Shown here: positions 16,240-28,103 of the stretch, one piece after another
Position numbering within the stretch: position 1 is the stretch's first letter
Layout: each line of letters begins with the position of its first letter
NCBI GenBank assembly: GCA_044222245.1
Contig: JBGANQ010000019.1
Location: 62,001 to 126,000, forward strand
Source: CALFML01 sp044222245
Lineage (GTDB): Bacteria; Myxococcota_A; Polyangia; Palsa-1104; JAEUJZ01
Direction: 5' to 3'
DNA length: 64,000 nucleotides
Program-made: the position numbers and the translations under genes
The notes under the pieces: generated by a model
Database searches by the model: none
Seen by the model: only the letters and a program-made list of their open reading frames with translations
What the model was told of the DNA's origin: nothing

Positions 16240-16305
16240 GCCGATTGACACCGCCGGTACGCCGCTCGACCTGGGCTTCACCCGGGGCGGCAGCGCGGCG
16301 CGGCT

Positions 16306-16653
16306 TCAGCCGGTAAGCTGCGCCGCATCTTCTGCGGTGTCGACGTCGAGCGCGCCGTCCGGCCAGTCGAGCGCGGTCACCGCCGGCGCGCTGCGCAGCA
16401 CCTGCCGCGCCCCCTGCTCGCCGCGCAGCGCCAGCAGGGCCGGGAACTCGCTGCGCGTGAACACCGCCGGCACCCCCACCACACCCGCGTAGCGCGAGCC
16501 CACAAGTCCGCCCGTGCTGCGGTAGGCGGCGAGCAGCTGCTCCAGGTGCGCCGTGGTCACCCGCGGCTGATCCCCCACCAGCAGCAGCGCCGCGTCGCCC
16601 CCCGGGCGATTCACCAAGTCGATCGCCCGGGTCAGATCCGCACAATGTGCGAA
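16306..16653 (-). pseudogene. Truncated MobA-like nucleotidyltransferase remnant
   Basis: The frame encodes the C-terminal half of a MobA/MocA-like NTP transferase: AALLLVGDQPRVTTAHLEQLL (the catalytic GDQP metal site), GVPAVFTRSEFPAL, GARQVL and LDVDTAEDAAQL. The N-terminal nucleotide-binding half (LAAGxSxRxGxxK) is absent; an in-frame TAA at 16654-16656 precedes ADLTRAIDLVNRPGG, and no related sequence was found up to the next gene at 16761. An in-frame TTG/GTG at 16615-16617 could start a 103-residue product, but it would lack the active-site lysine and glycine loop. Most likely a decayed gene cut at its 5' end. Confidence 0.7.
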
Positions 16654-16760
16654 TTAGGAATCGGGGCGACGGAAGAAAGAGGATGGACTGCACAGAATGA
16701 CCGTGAGCGAATCTGCCGCAGTGAGCTGCGGAGTCACAACCACCGGCCCTTGGGAATTCT

Positions 16761-17936
16761 CTAGTTGGGAATCTGCGAAAAGTTACTCCCGTTGGTGCTG
16801 CGCAGCACGACGCCGCCCAGCCCTACGGCGTACAGCTCGAGCTGCGCGGCCTTGTTGGTCCCCCAGATCGCCTGCAGGTTTGCCGTGACCGCGCCCGTGT
16901 CAATGGTCACCGGAAGGCAGGTAATCGGCGTGCTGCAGCGCATGAGGGTGCCGCCATCACCGACCACCCAGGCATCGCTCTGCGACGCCGCCCAGACGCC
17001 GTTTAGCGGCTTGCCGACCGTCCCGCTCGTGGGCGTGCTCAGCGCGGACAGGCCGATGCGCTGGCTGACGACGCCGCCGGCACCGCTGCTACCGACCGCC
17101 CAGTAGCTCTGGTCATCGGCAGAGAAGTGCACCGCGTTATAGGTGGTCTGGGAGTCGATGGTCATCTGCATCCAAGAAGTGCCCATCAGCTCAAAGATGA
17201 CTCCGTTGTCGCCGACCGCCGCCACCGTCACCGAGCTGGTCACCACCCCTAAATCCGGGCCGGTGGTCATCATCACCTTGCTCACCCCCGAGACCGCGCG
17301 CAGCGGCCGCCCCTGCAGCATGAACTGCAGCATTGGATCGGGAGGGGTATAAAGCCCGCCGCCGCTGAGTCCCATGAGCACGCCGTCGCGCGCAGCGCCG
17401 AGGTCCGCCGCTCGCGAGCCGACTACGTAGCCCATCGTCGGCATGGTCTCCATGATGTAGATCCCGCTCCACGCCACATTGGGGTAGCTGCTCGGCAGGG
17501 CGACCTCCTGGCCGGCGGGGCCCAGCTGAAAGACGATGCCGCCGTCCTTTACGCCGGTGAAGGTGCGGGCCGCCAGGTTGTACACCAGGCCGCGGACCTT
17601 CTGCGGCGGCATCTCGCTGGTCTTGTAGAAGGAGGTCTTGGTGTTTCCCGCCAGGGCGAAGACCTGCGACTTGGCGGTGCCCAGATAGAGCCGCGGGCTG
17701 AGGTCGGTGGCCAGGGCGACGCTGTAATAGTCCTCTGCCGGCGCCGGATAGTTGGACAGATCGGCCCCGTACAGATCCGCGTTGGCCAGATCCGCCAGCG
17801 GATAGATGGACATGTCGGCGCCCGGCGTCCCGGGAGTGCAGGCCGAGTCGCCGACGTCACAGCGGGCGGTCCATCGCCACAGTGAGTCACAAGCGGTCAG
17901 AGACAAGACACCCAGCAAGGCCGCGATGTGACGCAT
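16761..17936 (-). CDS. Lipoprotein with beta-propeller-like repeats
   Basis: 391 residues; lipobox LTAC with Cys16 lipidated; CAGGAG lies 9 nt before the ATG. The N-terminal spacer (17-60) repeats Asp-Leu-Ala-Asn motifs. The rest reads as blades in which 'VAAVGDNGVIFEL', 'YWAVGSSGAGG', 'AWVVGDGGTLMRC' and 'YAVGLGGVVLRS' recur, the pattern of the W-(A/G)-x-G-x-x-G-x-x-hydrophobic repeats common in myxobacterial exported proteins and related to Ycf48-like propellers. No catalytic residues were recognised. It stands 37 bp after the PEGA gene on the same strand and may be cotranscribed with it. Probably anchored to the envelope; role unknown. Confidence 0.8.
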   Translation of the reverse strand: MRHIAALLGVLSLTACDSLWRWTARCDVGDSACTPGTPGADMSIYPLADLANADLYGADLSNYPAPAEDYYSVALATDLSPRLYLGTAKSQVFALAGNTKTSFYKTSEMPPQKVRGLVYNLAARTFTGVKDGGIVFQLGPAGQEVALPSSYPNVAWSGIYIMETMPTMGYVVGSRAADLGAARDGVLMGLSGGGLYTPPDPMLQFMLQGRPLRAVSGVSKVMMTTGPDLGVVTSSVTVAAVGDNGVIFELMGTSWMQMTIDSQTTYNAVHFSADDQSYWAVGSSGAGGVVSQRIGLSALSTPTSGTVGKPLNGVWAASQSDAWVVGDGGTLMRCSTPITCLPVTIDTGAVTANLQAIWGTNKAAQLELYAVGLGGVVLRSTNGSNFSQIPN

Positions 17937-17973
17937 GTGCTTTTACTCCTGATCGTTAAATAAAATACGAGTC

Positions 17974-19628
<1,655 letters not shown>

Positions 19629-19629
<1 letters not shown>

Positions 19630-22600
19630 CAGTGACACTCCCCAAGCTGAATCGTCTCGCCGGCGCGCACGCTGACCACCTGCGACTTGCCATCCACGGT
19701 GAAGGTGTAGGGCCCGCCGGGCTCAAGCCAGGTCGTTATCTCCTTGCACGCGGCGCCGCTGCCCTTGGGCCGCACCACCGCGCCAAGCTTCTTGCCAAGC
19801 TGGCTGCGCGCCTGCTCCACCGCGGCGAGCAGATCGCCCCGCCCCTTCAGGCGGCGCCCGGCCTTCTGCGCCTTCTCATACTCGGACATCGCCTCGGCGG
19901 CGTCGCCGCGCTGCTCGTAGATCTGGCCGATGTGCAGCGGCAGCTCGGTCGAGATCGCGGCGCACGCGAGGTCATACTTGCGCTTCTTTTCACAGTCGCG
20001 CGCCGCCTTGTCCATCTGCTTGAGCGCCGTCGTGTAGTCCTTGCGCGCGAAGGCCTCAAGGCCGGCGTGGGCCAGCTTCTCGATCGGCGACTCGGGCAGG
20101 CGCAGGGTCACGGTCTGGCCAGCGGTGGCGCTAAACTCCTGCTTGCCGCCGAGCGACTCCAGGCGGTGGGGTCCGGCGGCCAGTGAGACCGGCTGCTTGC
20201 CCGCCACCAGCCACCCCTTGCCATCGAGCTGAAACGCCGCGCCGACCGGCTCGACGAGCAGCAGCGCCGTCGCCCCCGCGGCCGGCGCTGCGGCCGGGGC
20301 CGGCGCCGGCTCGGGGCTCGCATCGGGACGGGTCGCGCCACCATCCGCCGCAGCGGGCGGCGGCGCCCCGGCATCGGGCGGTGAGTCGGCCGCCGGCGGT
20401 GGCGTCGGGCGCACCAGGGGATGCTCGCGCCGCAGCTCGGGCTTGAGCAGCGCCGGGCCGGGCGGCGGGAGTGTCCCGAAGCGCAACAGGAGGACGGTGG
20501 CGCGGAAGCGGATCCCGGCGTCGGGGTCCTGCTGGAGGTGACGCAGGATCGCAGCGCCGCCGGGCAGCCCCGGCTCCTTGCCGCTGGCCGGCAGCGCCGG
20601 GAGGTCCGCCGCCACCTCGGCGACCAGGCGACGCACCAGCCGCTCCGGATCCCGCGCCGCCTCTTGCAAGAGCGCCGCCGCCACCTCGACCGGCAGCTTG
20701 CCGAGCGCCTCCACCGCTTCCAGCCGGGCCTCGACGCGCGGGCTGGTGAGCAGCTCGGTCACGTCGCCGGGCAGCTCGGCCGGCTGCCCGAGCTTGCGTA
20801 GCAGACCATAGGCGGCCAGGCCATCGGCACCGCCGCGGCGCAGCGCCTCGCGCAGGATGTCGCCGCCGCGGCCGTCGCCGCGCTCGGCCAGGCGCGACGC
20901 CGCCAGCAGCCGCACCGCTGGATCTTCATCGGTCAGCGCCTGGGTGAGCGCGTCCGGATCGCCGTCGTGCTCGCGCACGTAGAGCCGCCGCAGCTCGCGG
21001 TCGGCGGAGGTCTGGAAGCCGTGCAGCGGCGCGCGCTGGCTCTCATCGCCCAGCTTGTAAAGCACGGTGCGGGCGAGCAGCTGCTCGCGCGGCGACGCCG
21101 CCGCCAGCGTGTCCTTGAGCCAGCCGGCCAGCTCAGCCGGCAGATCGCGCATGCCCTGCTTCTGCAGCGCCCGCCCGACCCGCAGCAGCGTCTGCAGGGT
21201 CTCCTCGCGGACGCCGCTGTCAGGGTCAAACAGCATGACGCGCAGCGAGGCCAGCACCTCCCGCGTCGCTGGGCGCCGCCACAGCGCCTTGACGGTGCCG
21301 CGGCGCACCCGCACGTCCGGGTCCTTGAGCAGCGGCAGCAGCAGCTGCGTCGCGCGATCGCCCGGGGCATCACCGAGCACCGCCACCGCGGACTGGCGCA
21401 CCAGCCAGTTGCCGTCGCGCAGCGCCCCCTGCGCCCAGGCCAGGCTCTGCTCGGACATCACGCCCGGCGCCGCCGCGGCCAGCTGCAGCACCGCGGTCGC
21501 CGCGGCGCGCCGCAGCCGCGCCGCGACCTGCGACTCCAGCCGCGGCCGCAGGAGCAGCAGATCGGCCAGCTGGCCGCCCAGGCCCAGCCCCTCGATGGCC
21601 AGCTGCTGCTCCGGCTCGGTGGCGCTGCCGGCGGCGAGCACCCGGCGAAACAGCGGCGCCCCCACCGGCTCCTCCGGTGAGGCGAGCAGCCGCGCCGCCA
21701 GCAGCTGATCCGGTCCGGGACGCCCGGCCAGCTCGGCCAGCGCGTCGTGGCCGCGCTCATCGCCGATCTGGGCCAGCCGGCGCGCGACCAGCAGCCGGCG
21801 CTGCGGCTTGTCGGCGCTGCTCAGGCGGACCGCCAGCTGCTTGCGCGCCGAGCCCTCCCCCGCCTGCGCCAGCCGGGTCAGGATGTCCACCGCCACCTCG
21901 TCGGGCGGCGCCTTATGTTCAAGGAACTCGCTGAGCACCGCGGCCGCCTTGCGGTCGCCCTTTTCACACAGGAGATAAGCGGCGCGGAAGCGGCCCTGCT
22001 CGTCGCGGCCGTCGAGCATCTGGCGCAGCTGGCGCGGCCCCTCATCATCGCCGAGCACGTCCAGCGCCGCCGCCGCCGCCGCCCGCACGCTCGCCTCGCT
22101 GCTGCGCCCGAGCAGCTCCTTGAGCGCCGGCGTCGCCGCGCGGTCGCCAAGCTGGCCGAGCGCGTCGGCCGCCTGCGCCTGCACCTGCGGCTCGCGATCG
22201 GCGAGCAGCGGCTCGATGGCCGACCGCTGGCTCACATCGCGCGCCTTGCCCAGCCCCTCCACCGCCTGCTGCCGCACCGCCGGCTCGGGGGCCTGCAGCT
22301 GCTCCTTGAGCACGGCCACCGCGCGCCCGCGCAGCTCGTCCACGACCTGACTGGGCACGCTGACGACGCCGCCGCGCCCCTGCTGCCACTTCTGCACGCC
22401 CAGCACCCCCACCGCCAACAGCAGCCCGAGCACCCCGAGCAGCGCCGCCAGCAGCTGCCAGCGCCGCGGCCGCAGCATCACCTGGGTGGTGATGCTCGCC
22501 CGCCCCAGGACGCCGCCGGCCAGGCCCTGCAGCTGCGCCGTGGGAACCTCCTCGGGAGCCATCACCGCTAGCTCGCCCACCAGCACCGCCGCGACCTCTT

Positions 22601-24020
22601 CGAGCGACCGGTAGCGCTGCTCGGGCTGCTTGGCCATCATGCGCATCACCAGGGCCTCGATCGCCTCGGGAATCTTGCCCGCCGGATGGACCTTGCGCGG
22701 CGAGGGAATCGGCGCGCTCATGTGCTGCACGAGGATGTTGGTCGTGCTCGTCGGGTGGTCGTAGGGAACCTTGCCGGTCAGCATCTCGAACAGGATGCAG
22801 CCGAGGGCGTACTGGTCGGTCCGCTGATCGATCTCCTTGTCGTCGGCCTGCTCGGGCGACATGTAGTGCGGGGTGCCCAGCACCACGCCGTCCTGGGTGT
22901 GGCGGGCGCTGAGATCCGGCAGCTCGGTGGACGGGCGCTCATCGGCAGCGCCGGCTGGCGGGCTCGCCGGCGCAGTGTCCGCCGCGGCAGGCGCTGACCC
23001 CGGCCGGGCCGCCACCACCGCGTTCACCGCCGTCACCGCCGCCGACCCGCGCGCCGCCACCGCGATCCCGAAGTCGACGATCTTGACGAAGTCCTTCTGC
23101 CCCTCGCGCCGCGGCCGCCCCTCGGGCCCGTCAGCGCCGCCAGTCCCCTCGGGACCGACGGCGCGACCGGCGCTGTGCTGGCTATGATCAATCAGGAAGA
23201 TGTTGTCGGGCTTGAGGTCCCGATGAACAATCCCGCGCGCATGCACCGCCTGCAGGCCCTGGGTGATCTGCAGCGCGATCCGGCACGCCCGCACCGGATC
23301 CAGCGGGCCGCCGCGCAGCACCCGGGCCAGCGTCGGTCCCTGTAGGAACTCCATCACCAGATACGAGCGGCCGTCGGACAGGACGCCGAAATCGCTGATG
23401 TACACGGTGTGCGGGTGGCGGATCGCCGAGGCCACCTTGGCCTCTTGCAGGAAGCGCTTCTGCGCCGTGCTGTCCTGCGGCCGCAAGAGGACCTTCACCG
23501 CGACCGGGCTCTCAAGGACGATGTGGCGGGCCTTGTAGACTACGCCCATGCCGCCGGCGGACAGCCGCTCTTTGATCTCGTACCGCTCCCCGAGCACCAG
23601 GCCGACCAGGTCCACCGGCACGCCGGGCCGTCGCGGGGCCGCGGCGGCCGGACCTGGCCCGGCCGGCTGGGTGGCGGCGAGCTGGGGCTCACCGATAGCC
23701 AGCGGCAGCGGAGCGGTGTCGGGCAGCTGCCCCGCGAGCGGCTGGGTCGATGCCCGCGGCGCCGGCTGCTCTACCGTCACTGCCAGCTGCGAGGCTGGCT
23801 GCTCTACCGTCACCGCCAGCTGCGCGGCCGGCTGCTCTACCGTCACTGCCAGCTGCGCGGCCGGCGGCTCTGCCATCGCTGGCGTCGCTGCCGGCGCGGG
23901 CGTCTCGATGGTGGCGGCCCCCGCGCTGCCGGGGCAGAGGTGCTCCTGGTCGAGCGGATGCAGGGCGCCGCAGCGCGCGCATCGCCTAGACAGCACCGTG
24001 GCAATCGGATCGGTGGCCAT
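19629..24020 (-). CDS. Membrane Ser/Thr protein kinase with HEAT repeats and PEGA/TPR tail
   Basis: 1463 residues. A short Cys motif (CARC at 14-17, Cys29) may bind zinc. A Pro/Ala segment holds three copies of an 11-residue repeat. The kinase domain (147-490) has SAGGMG (154-159), Lys176, HRDLKPDN (266-273), DFG (316-318) and SPE (388-390); about 60 residues are inserted between DFG and GTPHYMSPE, and another insert of about 30 precedes DFG. One membrane segment (about 522-542) follows. Outside come about 640 residues of HEAT/PBS-like helical repeats (about 560-1200; VRQQAVEGLGKARD, VQAQAADALGQLGD), then a PEGA-like domain and TPR-like helices. Cytoplasmic kinase with a large periplasmic scaffold fits a sensor of envelope state. 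No ribosome site is evident and a TATACT lies 12 nt upstream of ATG. Confidence 0.92.
23761..23859. repeat. 33-bp tandem repeat, three coding units
   Basis: Units at 23761-23793, 23794-23826 and 23827-23859 differ at only a few bases and encode the 11-residue AAQLAVTVEQP-type repeat in the linker before the kinase domain of the kinase-HEAT protein. Confidence 0.9.
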
Positions 24021-24032
24021 GGAGATCCAGGT

Positions 24033-24038
24033 AGTATA
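24033..24038 (-). promoter_or_regulatory. TATACT -10 element close to the kinase-HEAT start
   Basis: On the minus strand TATACT precedes the ATG at 24020 by 12 nt; a start point 6-7 nt downstream would leave a leader of about 5 nt. No -35 hexamer is clear. The rest of the 210-bp gap (24021-24230) shows no gene. Confidence 0.35.
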
Positions 24039-24230
24039 CCCAACTAATCACGGTAAAATCTGTAGGCCATACAACTGCCTGCCCAAGGGCACTAAATGCC
24101 ACGGCTCGCTGCGGCCTCGGGCAACGGGGCCTTGAGGCGGGACCGCCATCCCAGCCGCTTATCTCGCCTGGTCGTCGCGGGTCGGGCGCGGCGCACCGTC
24201 GCGGGCAGGCGGGCCCCTGTTACCCGACCT

Positions 24231-27200
24231 TCAGGACTTCTCTTCGATCATCCAGCGGACGCCCAGCCGCGCAAACAGCTCGCGCGAGCGGTCCAAGTGG
24301 TGCAGCGCCGTCGCTTCGGGGAGCGCCGCTCGCAGCGCGGCGGTAGTGCCCGAGAGGCCGAGGCGCCCGAGCGCCTCGTGCGCCTCGGCCTCGTCGTACG
24401 GCATCTGGAGCTGTTGCGCCTCGGCGAGCGACCGGCGCAGGCAGCGCAGTGCCGCCACCTCGTCCCCCCGCTGCTCGTGCAAGATGCCCTGCCAGCGGGC
24501 TGCCGCCGGCCGCGCGGTGATGTTGGCGCGGGCGTAGCGGCCAAGCCGCCGCACCAGCTGCGGCAGGGCAGCGGCGAGCTGCGGGTCGACTTCGCTCTGC
24601 TGCATCTCCCAGATCACCTCCAGCAGCACGCGGAAGCAGACCAGGATGCCCGGCACCGCCAGCTTGGCCCGGCTCAAGGTGAGCAGCGCCGGCCCCAATA
24701 GCGCCGCCGAGCGGGTGCGGTCGCCGCGCCGCAGCAGCAGCTGGGCGCGCAGGGCATCGACGGCGCAGCGCGCCACCTGATCCTGCGCCTCGGCCGCGTG
24801 GATGGACGCCTCGGCCAGATCGAGCCGCGCCTGCCCGAGCTCGCCCAGGCGCAGCCGCACCATCGCGTTGATGGTCTGCGCCCAGGTGAGCTGCTGCACG
24901 TTCTGACCGGCGCGAGCGAGCCGCTCGATCTCGGTCCCATCGCGCAGGGCGGTGGCGAAGTCGCCCAGGTGCAGGCTCGCCATGCGGCGCACAAGGAGGC
25001 TGAACATGCGCAGCGGATCGTCGCGCAGGCGGGCCGCCCCGGCGATCGCCAGCTCACTCTCGTGCAGCGCCGCCCGCAGCTCGCCGGCGCCGACGTAGGT
25101 GAGGGCGCGCACCCGGTGCAGCTCCAGCTCGGCGCGCGGCTCGGGCTGCGCGCCGCGGCGCAGCAGGGTCTCGGCGCGGGCGAAGTAGGCGGCGGCGCCG
25201 CGGCGCAGCGGCGTCATCGACAGCAGCAGCGCCAGGCCGCTGTAGCCGAACACCTGCCGCTCGACGGCGCCGACATCGTCCGCGGCGTTGGTGCTGCCGA
25301 GCAGGCAGTAGACCAGCTGCAGCTGCTCCAGCGAGTAGAAGCTCGCCTCACAGACCAGCGCCAGGAGCTCGGCCTCTTCCCGGCGGGCGCCCGGGTCGGC
25401 GGGCGGGCGCAGCGGGCGACCCGGCGGCCGCAGCAGCCGCCGCACCTGCCCGGCGAGCTGCCCGACGATGCCGGCGACCAGTCCCAGGGTCGGCGGCGGC
25501 AGCGCGCGACCGAGCGCCTGCAGCCCGAGCTGACACTCCCGGGCGCACGCCGCGGTCCGCCCGAGCCCGGCCAGCGACTGCGCCAGCAGCCGGTGGGTGT
25601 GCGCCGCCTGCTCACGCGACACCGTGACCCGCAGCAGGAGCTCGGTGGCGTGCTGCAGGATCTGCGCCGCCTCCACCAGCGCCCCGCGCCGCAGCGCATG
25701 CTCGCCGGCGCGGATGCCATAGTAAAGGGCGCGGGCCGGCACCCCGGCCAGGTCGAAGTGGTAGGCCAGCGCCGCTGCCTGCAGCCCGGCCTCGCCGTAG
25801 ACCTGCTCGATGGCGGTCGCCACCCTCTGGTGCAGGCGCTGGGTCTCGGCCGGCGCCAGCTCGCCGAGCAGCGCCTCGCGCAGCTTATCGTGGGTGAACC
25901 GCCAGCGCTCCTCGTGCACCTCCAGCACGCCGGCCTCGGCGCAGCGGGTGAGGAAGGTCTCGGGCTCGGGGCACAGCCGGGCGAGCAAGGCGAGATCGAG
26001 CTGCCGCCCGGCCACCGCCGCCAGCTCCAGCGCCGGGCGCTCGGTCGGCGGCACGCGGCTGAGCCGCCGCTGCAGCAGCGCCCGCACGCCGACCGGCAGC
26101 GCCTGCAGCCGGGCCGAGGTCGCCCCAGCGGCGCGGTCGGCCGCGTCCTCGGCCAGGGCGCGCGTCGCCTCGATAAGGAACAGGGCGTTGCCCTCCGAGT
26201 CGCGCAGCAGCCGGCGCTGCAGCTCGGGGTCGTGGCCGCTCGGGCCGAGCACCGCGGTCGCCAGCGCCGCCACCGCCTCGGCGCTCAGCCGGCGCACGGT
26301 GTGCAGCTGGCTGCCGGGCAGCTCGCGCACGAGCTCGGGGCGCTCGTCATCGCGGTAGCTGGCGACGATGAGCAGCGGCAGATGGTGCAGGTGCGGCTGG
26401 ATCCGCTGCAGCAGCGTGATGGTCTCGGTCGCTGCCCAGTGCAGATCCTCAAGGAGGAGCACGGTCGGCACGCACACCGCCAACAGGACCGCCTCGACCG
26501 CCGCCAGCAGGCGCTGCTGCGCCGCCTGCGAGTCGAGCACTGGCGCATCGGGAATCGGCCGCTGCAGCAGCGCCGGCAGATCCGGCACCAGGTCCTTGAG
26601 CACGGCGGCGCTGTCGTCATCGAGCTCGACCCCCAGGCTGAGCAGCCGCAGCACCTCGGTCAGCTCGTGCAGGGGGCTGCCGCCTTCGCTGACCGCCTGG
26701 CCGCGCACCACCTGCGCCCCCTCGACCAGGGCGAGCGTGCGCAGCTCGTCGAGCAGCCGCGACTTGCCGACTCCGCTCTCGCCCCCCAGAAGGAGCAGGC
26801 TGCCGTGCCCGCGGTGCGCCTGACCGAGGAGCTGGTGCAGCTGAGCGAGCTCGGCGCTGCGACCGACCAGCGGCGCCGCCGCCAGCAGGCTCTCATGCGC
26901 CGAGGCGAGCACGCCGCGCAAGGTCACGCCGCTTTGGGTCGACAGGGTCTGCGCGACCTGCTCGGCGCTCTGGAAGCGGGTCTGCGGGTCGCGGTGCAGC
27001 AGGCGCAGCACCACCTCGCGCAGGGCGGCGGGCAGCCGGGCGCCGTTCAGCGGGCGCGGTGGCGACGGCGGCGACGACGGCGACGGCAGAGCGTCCGCCG
27101 CCGCCCAGCGCGGCCGGTTGAGCAGCGGTCGGATGTGCATGGGCAGAGTGTCGATGCCGCTTGTGCCCAGCACTTCCCCGAGGAACTGGGCGGCGCTGTC

Positions 27201-27953
27201 CCGGGCAAACGGATACTCCCCGGTCAGCGTCTCCCACAGCAGCACCCCAAGGGCATACAGATCGGAAGCCGGCGTCGGCGGCTCGCCGAGCAGGAGCTCG
27301 GGCGCCATGTACTCCAGGGTCCCGGCCACATCGCGGGTGCTGGCGGCGTGCGTCGCCACGCCGAAGTCCAGGACCTTGACCCGCTCCCCGCTGCAAAGGA
27401 CATTGGACGGCTTGAGATCGCGATGCAGGATGCCGTGGCGATGCAGGTACGACAGCGCCGCCAGCAGCTGCCCGACCATGACGACCTGCTCGGCCTCGGT
27501 CCGCCCGGCCGCCGCCAGCGTGAACGGCTGCGGCTCGGTGAGCAGCTCCATGGTGAAAAAGGGCGAGCCCTCGGAGTCGAAGCCGTAGTCAAGGACGCTG
27601 ATGATGTTGGGATGGCGCAGGCTGGCCAGCGTCCGGAACTCATTGGCGATGGCGAAACGGCGCTGGCGCAGCAGGGCCGCTCGCTTGCTGGCCTCGGAGT
27701 CGGCGTTGACCAGGGTCGCGGCGCTGCTGCCCACCGCCGCGGATGCGGTGAGCTCCACCGTGGTCGTGTCTCTGTCGGCGCTGTCGGCGGCGGGCAGCGC
27801 GGTCTCGGAAGCAATGACGCGCTTGAGCGCGACCTGCTGCCCGCTCAGGCGGTCCAGAGTCCGGAAGACCTCCCCCATCCCGCCGGTGCCCAGCAGCTCT
27901 AGCGCTTGATAGCGTCGGGGTAAGCGCACCTGGGAGAGCGTACTGGCAGCCAT
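24231..27953 (-). CDS. Ser/Thr protein kinase-AAA ATPase-TPR signalling protein
   Basis: 1240 residues from the ATG at 27953 (GGAGG upstream; the ATG at 27986 has none). Kinase domain 15-340: GTGGMG (22-27), Lys44, HRDLKPSN (177-184), DFG (197-199), GTLEYMAPE (211-219), so a normal short activation loop but an insert of about 45 residues after the Lys44 strand. An AAA_16-type ATPase follows with Walker A GGESGVGKSRL (390-400) and Walker B LLLEDLHWA further on. The C-terminal half (about 700-1240) is helical and TPR-like (RARALYYGIRAGEHALRRG, LHLGDFATALRDG). This is the PknK/MalT-like layout seen in many myxobacterial kinases: the ATPase and TPR parts would bind ligands or partners and gate the kinase. 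No membrane segment. Confidence 0.92.
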   Translation of the reverse strand: MAASTLSQVRLPRRYQALELLGTGGMGEVFRTLDRLSGQQVALKRVIASETALPAADSADRDTTTVELTASAAVGSSAATLVNADSEASKRAALLRQRRFAIANEFRTLASLRHPNIISVLDYGFDSEGSPFFTMELLTEPQPFTLAAAGRTEAEQVVMVGQLLAALSYLHRHGILHRDLKPSNVLCSGERVKVLDFGVATHAASTRDVAGTLEYMAPELLLGEPPTPASDLYALGVLLWETLTGEYPFARDSAAQFLGEVLGTSGIDTLPMHIRPLLNRPRWAAADALPSPSSPPSPPRPLNGARLPAALREVVLRLLHRDPQTRFQSAEQVAQTLSTQSGVTLRGVLASAHESLLAAAPLVGRSAELAQLHQLLGQAHRGHGSLLLLGGESGVGKSRLLDELRTLALVEGAQVVRGQAVSEGGSPLHELTEVLRLLSLGVELDDDSAAVLKDLVPDLPALLQRPIPDAPVLDSQAAQQRLLAAVEAVLLAVCVPTVLLLEDLHWAATETITLLQRIQPHLHHLPLLIVASYRDDERPELVRELPGSQLHTVRRLSAEAVAALATAVLGPSGHDPELQRRLLRDSEGNALFLIEATRALAEDAADRAAGATSARLQALPVGVRALLQRRLSRVPPTERPALELAAVAGRQLDLALLARLCPEPETFLTRCAEAGVLEVHEERWRFTHDKLREALLGELAPAETQRLHQRVATAIEQVYGEAGLQAAALAYHFDLAGVPARALYYGIRAGEHALRRGALVEAAQILQHATELLLRVTVSREQAAHTHRLLAQSLAGLGRTAACARECQLGLQALGRALPPPTLGLVAGIVGQLAGQVRRLLRPPGRPLRPPADPGARREEAELLALVCEASFYSLEQLQLVYCLLGSTNAADDVGAVERQVFGYSGLALLLSMTPLRRGAAAYFARAETLLRRGAQPEPRAELELHRVRALTYVGAGELRAALHESELAIAGAARLRDDPLRMFSLLVRRMASLHLGDFATALRDGTEIERLARAGQNVQQLTWAQTINAMVRLRLGELGQARLDLAEASIHAAEAQDQVARCAVDALRAQLLLRRGDRTRSAALLGPALLTLSRAKLAVPGILVCFRVLLEVIWEMQQSEVDPQLAAALPQLVRRLGRYARANITARPAAARWQGILHEQRGDEVAALRCLRRSLAEAQQLQMPYDEAEAHEALGRLGLSGTTAALRAALPEATALHHLDRSRELFARLGVRWMIEEKS

Positions 27954-28103
27954 GGGGAGACCCTCCGCTTGTGCCGGTTCAAACACGCCGCCGGCGCCGA
28001 GTCAACCCATTTATCTGGAGCGCAGACCGTCAGTGCCCGCGCCGCAGCCGACCGGCGGCGCGCGCAGCGACGAGCCACTTGCGCCGTCCCGGTGCCCGCG
28101 TGG

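Noticed and set aside
24798..27902. 1034-codon open frame on the plus strand opposite the kinase-AAA-TPR gene
   Set aside because: No domain, Gln/Arg/Leu-rich shadow of a confirmed kinase.
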